Shown piece by piece: positions 60,620-64,000 of a stretch of DNA of 64,000 nt. The position numbers were made by a program, and so were the translations under genes. This stretch comes from CBDFKU01 sp965248975. GTDB taxonomy: Bacteria > Chloroflexota > Dehalococcoidia > Lucifugimonadales > JAGWBF01. Location: the NCBI GenBank assembly GCA_965248975.1, contig CBDFKU010000008.1:1-64000 (forward strand), in the 5' to 3' direction. Positions within the stretch are counted from its first letter, which is position 1; each line of letters opens with the position of its first letter. The notes beneath the pieces are model-generated. The model saw only the letters and a program-made list of their open reading frames with translations, made no database searches and had not been told where the DNA came from.

Positions 60620-62374
60620 ATGCTATACCACCTGTTCCTGAAGCCAAGGGTGTTTATCCTGATGCCGCTTGTCTTGATACTAGCTGCCGCGGTGGCCTGC
60701 GGTGATGATGCGACCCCGACCCCGGCGGCCACGGCCGTGCCACCCACCGCGACGCCTACAGCGGCGCCAACGGCTACGCCAACGCCCGAGGCGATGGTGG
60801 CCAGCGGCACGATCAACGTGGGCGTAAAGGAGCTTGGGGTCTTCAGCACCCACCCCAGGCTAACCGGCGGCCCCATCAACCAGCGTTTCGGCTGCTGTCT
60901 GACCGAGCAGCTTGTCCACGTCGATGCCACGCGGACCTTCGTGCCCGAGCTGGCCAGGGACTGGAGCCTCGCCCCCGACGGCCTGACCTGGACGTTCAAG
61001 CTCCAGGAAGGGGTCCAGTTCCACCAGGGTTACGGCGAGATGACCGTAGACGACCTGATCTGGTCCCTGGAGCAGTATGCCGCGGAGGACTCTGTTAGCG
61101 CCTTCGCTCCCAATCTGCGAAGGCTCTTCTTCAACGAAGAGGGCGGCATGACGAGAGTTGACGCTTACACTCTCGAGGTGAACACCGGCACGATCCAGAT
61201 CGACATGCTCATAAACGCTGCCAGGATTCAGTCCGGAGGCGTGTTCAGCAAGAAACAGGTTGACGACATAGGGGAAGAGGAGGCCAACTTCAAGGGTGCC
61301 GCTACCGGCCCCTGGGCGTTCGAGGAGGCCCGCAGCGGAGAGTTCTGGAAGTTCAGTGCGGTGGAGGACCACTGGCGTAAGAGCCCCGAGTTCGCAGAGC
61401 TGATCAAGTGGGAGATCCCGGAAGAGTCCACCCGGCTGGCCAACTTCCAGACCGGCGTAATCGACACCATGAGCATCTCCCTTGACTCGCTATCTACCAT
61501 AGAAAGCGTTCCAGGAGTGAAGTTCATGGAAGTGGTAGGTGGCGCAAACCTGCACCTCAACATATTCGGAAACTGGCACGTGACCGCCGGAACCCCGGAC
61601 CAGGCACCTGGCTTCGATGCCGATCTGCCGTGGGTATCCAGTAACTCCGACGTGAACTCCCCGGAGTGGGAGAGGGCTCGGAAGGTCCGCGAGGCCCTGG
61701 CCTTGGCCATAGACCGCGAGCTCATCGTGGAGACCATCCTGGGAGGCAAGGGCAGGTCCGAAGCCCTGTTTATGTGGGAGACCCAAAGGCACAGGCTGCC
61801 CGCCGACCTGCAGCCCGGACGGCCGTTCGACCCAGTCCGAGCCAAACAGCTCCTGGCGGAAGCGGGCTACGAAGACGGCTTTGAGATCACGGTGCTCGCC
61901 AGCATCCGTGAGGTACCCGGGGAGGTCGAGACCTGCTCCGCCATCGCCCAGATGTGGCGAGAGATAGGTATCGACGCCAAGGAGCAAAGGATCCCCTGGG
62001 GCACCTTCTATCCTACCAACCGGGACCGCATCTATCAGGGGGCAAACTGCCACGGTGGTGGGACTCAGCTTGACCCCGTCCCGTCCATGTCCTTTGGACT
62101 GCTGAGCACCGGGGCGATCTTCAACTGGGGCTTCGACCACCCGACTCTTGATGCCCTCCTGACAGAGGCGGGTGGCATAGCAGACGACACGCAACGGTTT
62201 GAAGTCGCGGGGCAGGCAGCCCGCTTCGTCTATGAGAACGTGCTGGAAATCGCGCTGTACAGCGTCAACGTAATCTGGCCGTTGAGCAATAAACTGGACC
62301 CATGGCTAGAGCACCTGGATTACGTGGACAGCAGGGAGCTTGGCGGCTTCGAGTACGCCAAACACCGTCAGTAG
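60620..62374 (+). CDS. ABC transporter substrate-binding lipoprotein, family 5 (Dpp/Opp-like)
   Basis: A 584-residue extracellular solute-binding protein. The signal peptide FILMPLVLILAAAVAC has a clear lipobox, and a Thr/Pro/Ala spacer follows. LARDWSLAPDGLTWTFKLQEGVQFH, VREALALAIDRELIVETILGG and DPVRAKQLLAEAGYEDGFEI are SBP_bac_5 blocks. Ligands are peptides, sugars or metals; no permease genes are in the window. I chose ATG 60620 with GGGGGGAG upstream. Confidence 0.93.
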   Translation: MLYHLFLKPRVFILMPLVLILAAAVACGDDATPTPAATAVPPTATPTAAPTATPTPEAMVASGTINVGVKELGVFSTHPRLTGGPINQRFGCCLTEQLVHVDATRTFVPELARDWSLAPDGLTWTFKLQEGVQFHQGYGEMTVDDLIWSLEQYAAEDSVSAFAPNLRRLFFNEEGGMTRVDAYTLEVNTGTIQIDMLINAARIQSGGVFSKKQVDDIGEEEANFKGAATGPWAFEEARSGEFWKFSAVEDHWRKSPEFAELIKWEIPEESTRLANFQTGVIDTMSISLDSLSTIESVPGVKFMEVVGGANLHLNIFGNWHVTAGTPDQAPGFDADLPWVSSNSDVNSPEWERARKVREALALAIDRELIVETILGGKGRSEALFMWETQRHRLPADLQPGRPFDPVRAKQLLAEAGYEDGFEITVLASIREVPGEVETCSAIAQMWREIGIDAKEQRIPWGTFYPTNRDRIYQGANCHGGGTQLDPVPSMSFGLLSTGAIFNWGFDHPTLDALLTEAGGIADDTQRFEVAGQAARFVYENVLEIALYSVNVIWPLSNKLDPWLEHLDYVDSRELGGFEYAKHRQ

Positions 62375-62503
62375 ACGCCGATATTGACGGACAGGAGGGT
62401 GGGCGCAGCCTGAATATCGGGCAACTGTGCTCACCCTCTTTGGTTTTAGGCGAAATGGCCGGGTTTTGTGCGGAGTGGCAGGTTAGGCGGTAGAGGAGGC
62501 ATT

Positions 62504-63922
62504 ATGGCGAACACCGACATCGCACTGATGGCCCACCTTCTGCGTCGCGCCGGATTCGGGGCGGCCAGGGACGAGCTGGAGGTCTATGCCGCCAAGGGAT
62601 ACGAGGCTACCGTGGAAGAGTTGCTGCACCCCGAGGGCCAGCCCGACGTGGAGATGGACCTCATGGCGCGGTACATGCCGGAGTACCGGGAGTTGCAGGG
62701 CATATACCTGGACCAGCAGGTCTGGGCCTACCGCATGATCAACTCGAAGCGGCAACTCCAGGAGAAGATGACCCTCTTCTGGCACGGCATCTGTCCCACG
62801 GGCTTCGCCAAGGTCGAAAACGCCCAGATGCTCACCCTATACCTGAACATGTTCCGCCGCCATGGCATGGGCAACTACCGGGACTTCCTTATGGCGCTGT
62901 CCACGAACCCCACGATGATCCAGTACCTGGACAACTGCCACAATCACAAGGATGCGATAAACGAGAATTACGGCAGGGAGCTGCTGGAGCTGTTTTCCCT
63001 GGGCGTGGGCATGGACGGCGAGTTCAACTACACCGAGGACGACGTCAAGGCCGCCTCCCGCGCCTTCACCGGATGGAGCAACGAGCCCACCCTGCCGGTC
63101 TTTCCCTACGGACGGACCGTATGGCGGTTCCAATACGACCCCACCGACCACGACAACAGCGAGAAGACCTTCCTCGGTCGCACCGGGCGCTTCAACGGCG
63201 AGGACATCATAGACATCATCATGGAGCAGCCGGCCACGGCCAGGTTCATCGCCCGCCACCTGTACAACTTCTTTGTTGCCGATGAGCCGCCCGTACCGGC
63301 ATGGAAGGACACCCCTCCCAGGGACATGGGCGCGATCCAGACCCTGGAGAAGGCCTTCGTGGACAACAACTACGAGATGCGGCCGGTGCTGCGGACCCTG
63401 TTCAACTCCGACTTCTTCAAGAACGCCCGCTTCGCCAAGATGCGTAGCCCCGCGGAGCTGGTGGTCGGCACGATGCGCCTGGTCAAAGAGCACCAGGAGC
63501 TGAAGCCGGGCCTCTATCCCATCGTGCTGGAGTGCGCCTACATGGGACAGACCCTGCTGAACCCTCCCTCTGTGGAGGGATGGCACACCGGCAGAGAGTG
63601 GATCGACAGCGGGACCCTCGTGGAACGGATCAACTTCGTGACCCGCTACGTTGGCAACCCCGACCTTCCCGGAGTCAGGCTCATCGTGGACCGGCTTTCG
63701 TCGGACACGACTGTTATGCCTCCCGAAGAGTTCGTGGACGGCTGCCTGGAGCTTATGGGGCCGGTGGAGGTCAACGAGAAGACCCGCGGCTCCCTGATCG
63801 AGCATACGGCCCAGGGTGGAGATCTCCGACGGGCCACCGAAGACGACCGCACCGCCTTCGCCGGCCGCGTCGGTGAGATGCTGCAGATGATCGCCGCTAC
63901 CGGAGAATACCAGTTCGCCTAG
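62504..63922 (+). CDS. DUF1800 domain-containing protein (copy 2)
   Basis: A 472-residue paralogue of the gene at 24963. MAHLLRRAGFGAARDELEVY, EKMTLFWHGICPTGFAKVEN, NENYGRELLELFSLGVGMDG and LYNFFVADEPPVPAW match copy 1 strongly. ATG 62504 follows GAGGAGG at 62492-62498. It is followed after 19 bases by the start of a gene at 63942, in the usual DUF1800-DUF1501 order. Confidence 0.92.
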   Translation: MANTDIALMAHLLRRAGFGAARDELEVYAAKGYEATVEELLHPEGQPDVEMDLMARYMPEYRELQGIYLDQQVWAYRMINSKRQLQEKMTLFWHGICPTGFAKVENAQMLTLYLNMFRRHGMGNYRDFLMALSTNPTMIQYLDNCHNHKDAINENYGRELLELFSLGVGMDGEFNYTEDDVKAASRAFTGWSNEPTLPVFPYGRTVWRFQYDPTDHDNSEKTFLGRTGRFNGEDIIDIIMEQPATARFIARHLYNFFVADEPPVPAWKDTPPRDMGAIQTLEKAFVDNNYEMRPVLRTLFNSDFFKNARFAKMRSPAELVVGTMRLVKEHQELKPGLYPIVLECAYMGQTLLNPPSVEGWHTGREWIDSGTLVERINFVTRYVGNPDLPGVRLIVDRLSSDTTVMPPEEFVDGCLELMGPVEVNEKTRGSLIEHTAQGGDLRRATEDDRTAFAGRVGEMLQMIAATGEYQFA

Positions 63923-63941
63923 CGGAGGGAGGTACATACTT

Positions 63942-64000
63942 ATGGCAGTTAGCGAGAGGGAACGTGTCCTGGTGGTTTTGTCGCTGTCGGGGGGCAACGA
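63942..64000 (+). CDS. start of a probable DUF1501 gene (cut by window edge)
   Basis: ATG 63942 after GGAGGGAGG opens MAVSERERVLVVLSLSGGN. LVVLSLSGGND is the first strand of DUF1501 proteins, and the position after DUF1800 supports this. Confidence 0.6.
   Translation, partial: MAVSERERVLVVLSLSGGN

Noticed and set aside
60122..62374. A 750-residue substrate-binding protein
   Set aside because: The first 166 codons lie opposite rpsU and lack similarity; a lipoprotein signal and ribosome binding site start at 60620.

Overview
The window reads as chromosomal DNA of a high-GC bacterium, most likely a Chloroflexota member of the Dehalococcoidia/SAR202 type. This is inferred from gene content (paired DUF1800/DUF1501-type genes, an F420-type luciferase-like oxidoreductase, Pro/Thr-rich lipoproteins, a DnaB-DnaD-DnaC operon, HTG-type alpha/beta hydrolases), not from a marker-gene tree. 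Clear promoters follow the sigma-70 pattern; the best are TTGACA-N17-TATAAT before rpsU and TTGACA-N17-TATGAT before a selenoprotein gene.

Layout. 0-15 kb is ordinary chromosome: a Nudix hydrolase, two adjacent rhomboid proteases, a GNAT acetyltransferase, an alpha/beta hydrolase, a nitroreductase, msrA, tRNA-Pro and tRNA-Arg, an MFS transporter, a luciferase-like oxidoreductase, a PilT-type ATPase, a B12-binding radical SAM protein, fabF and recJ. 15.08-35.2 kb is a decaying accessory island. It holds five traces of one two-ORF IS type, one IS3-family element that cleanly splits a lipoprotein gene, two IS110-family elements, a group II intron 3' end, and fragments of MFS, ABC, KaiB, serine recombinase, TPR and metallophosphoesterase genes. 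Among the debris sit a few intact genes: a FAD monooxygenase, a zinc-ribbon protein, a DUF1800 protein, an NHL-repeat protein and a bacterial eRF1-like protein. The island abuts a histidine kinase whose 5' end is cut at an IS terminus.

35-51 kb holds a kinase/response-regulator pair, a PfkB sugar or nucleoside kinase, a Crp/Fnr regulator, an AAA-ATPase/adenylate-cyclase fusion coupled to a cohesin-like lipoprotein, ylxP plus an MrfA-type helicase, a VOC protein, a second HTG hydrolase, a SelW-like gene with an in-frame UGA, an ABC-2 exporter, a crotonase and a HIT protein. 51.6-60.4 kb is replication, ribosome and purine housekeeping on the minus strand. The replication operon is rplI-dnaB-dnaD-dnaC, the last with two tandem ATPase domains. 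The purine operon is rpsU-purQ-[AAA ATPase]-[Toprim-like protein]-purL, so a two-gene OLD/PARIS-like module lies inside it. The right end carries a family-5 substrate-binding lipoprotein, a second DUF1800 gene and the start of a probable DUF1501 gene.

Most notable: (1) both IS110-family elements carry a leader whose short segments match their own target flanks and their own ends, in the order expected for bridge-RNA target and donor loops; (2) a likely CxxU selenoprotein with a promoter, a ribosome binding site and a hairpin after the UGA; (3) the ATPase/Toprim-like pair in the pur operon; (4) two alpha/beta hydrolases with His in place of the nucleophile and no catalytic His.
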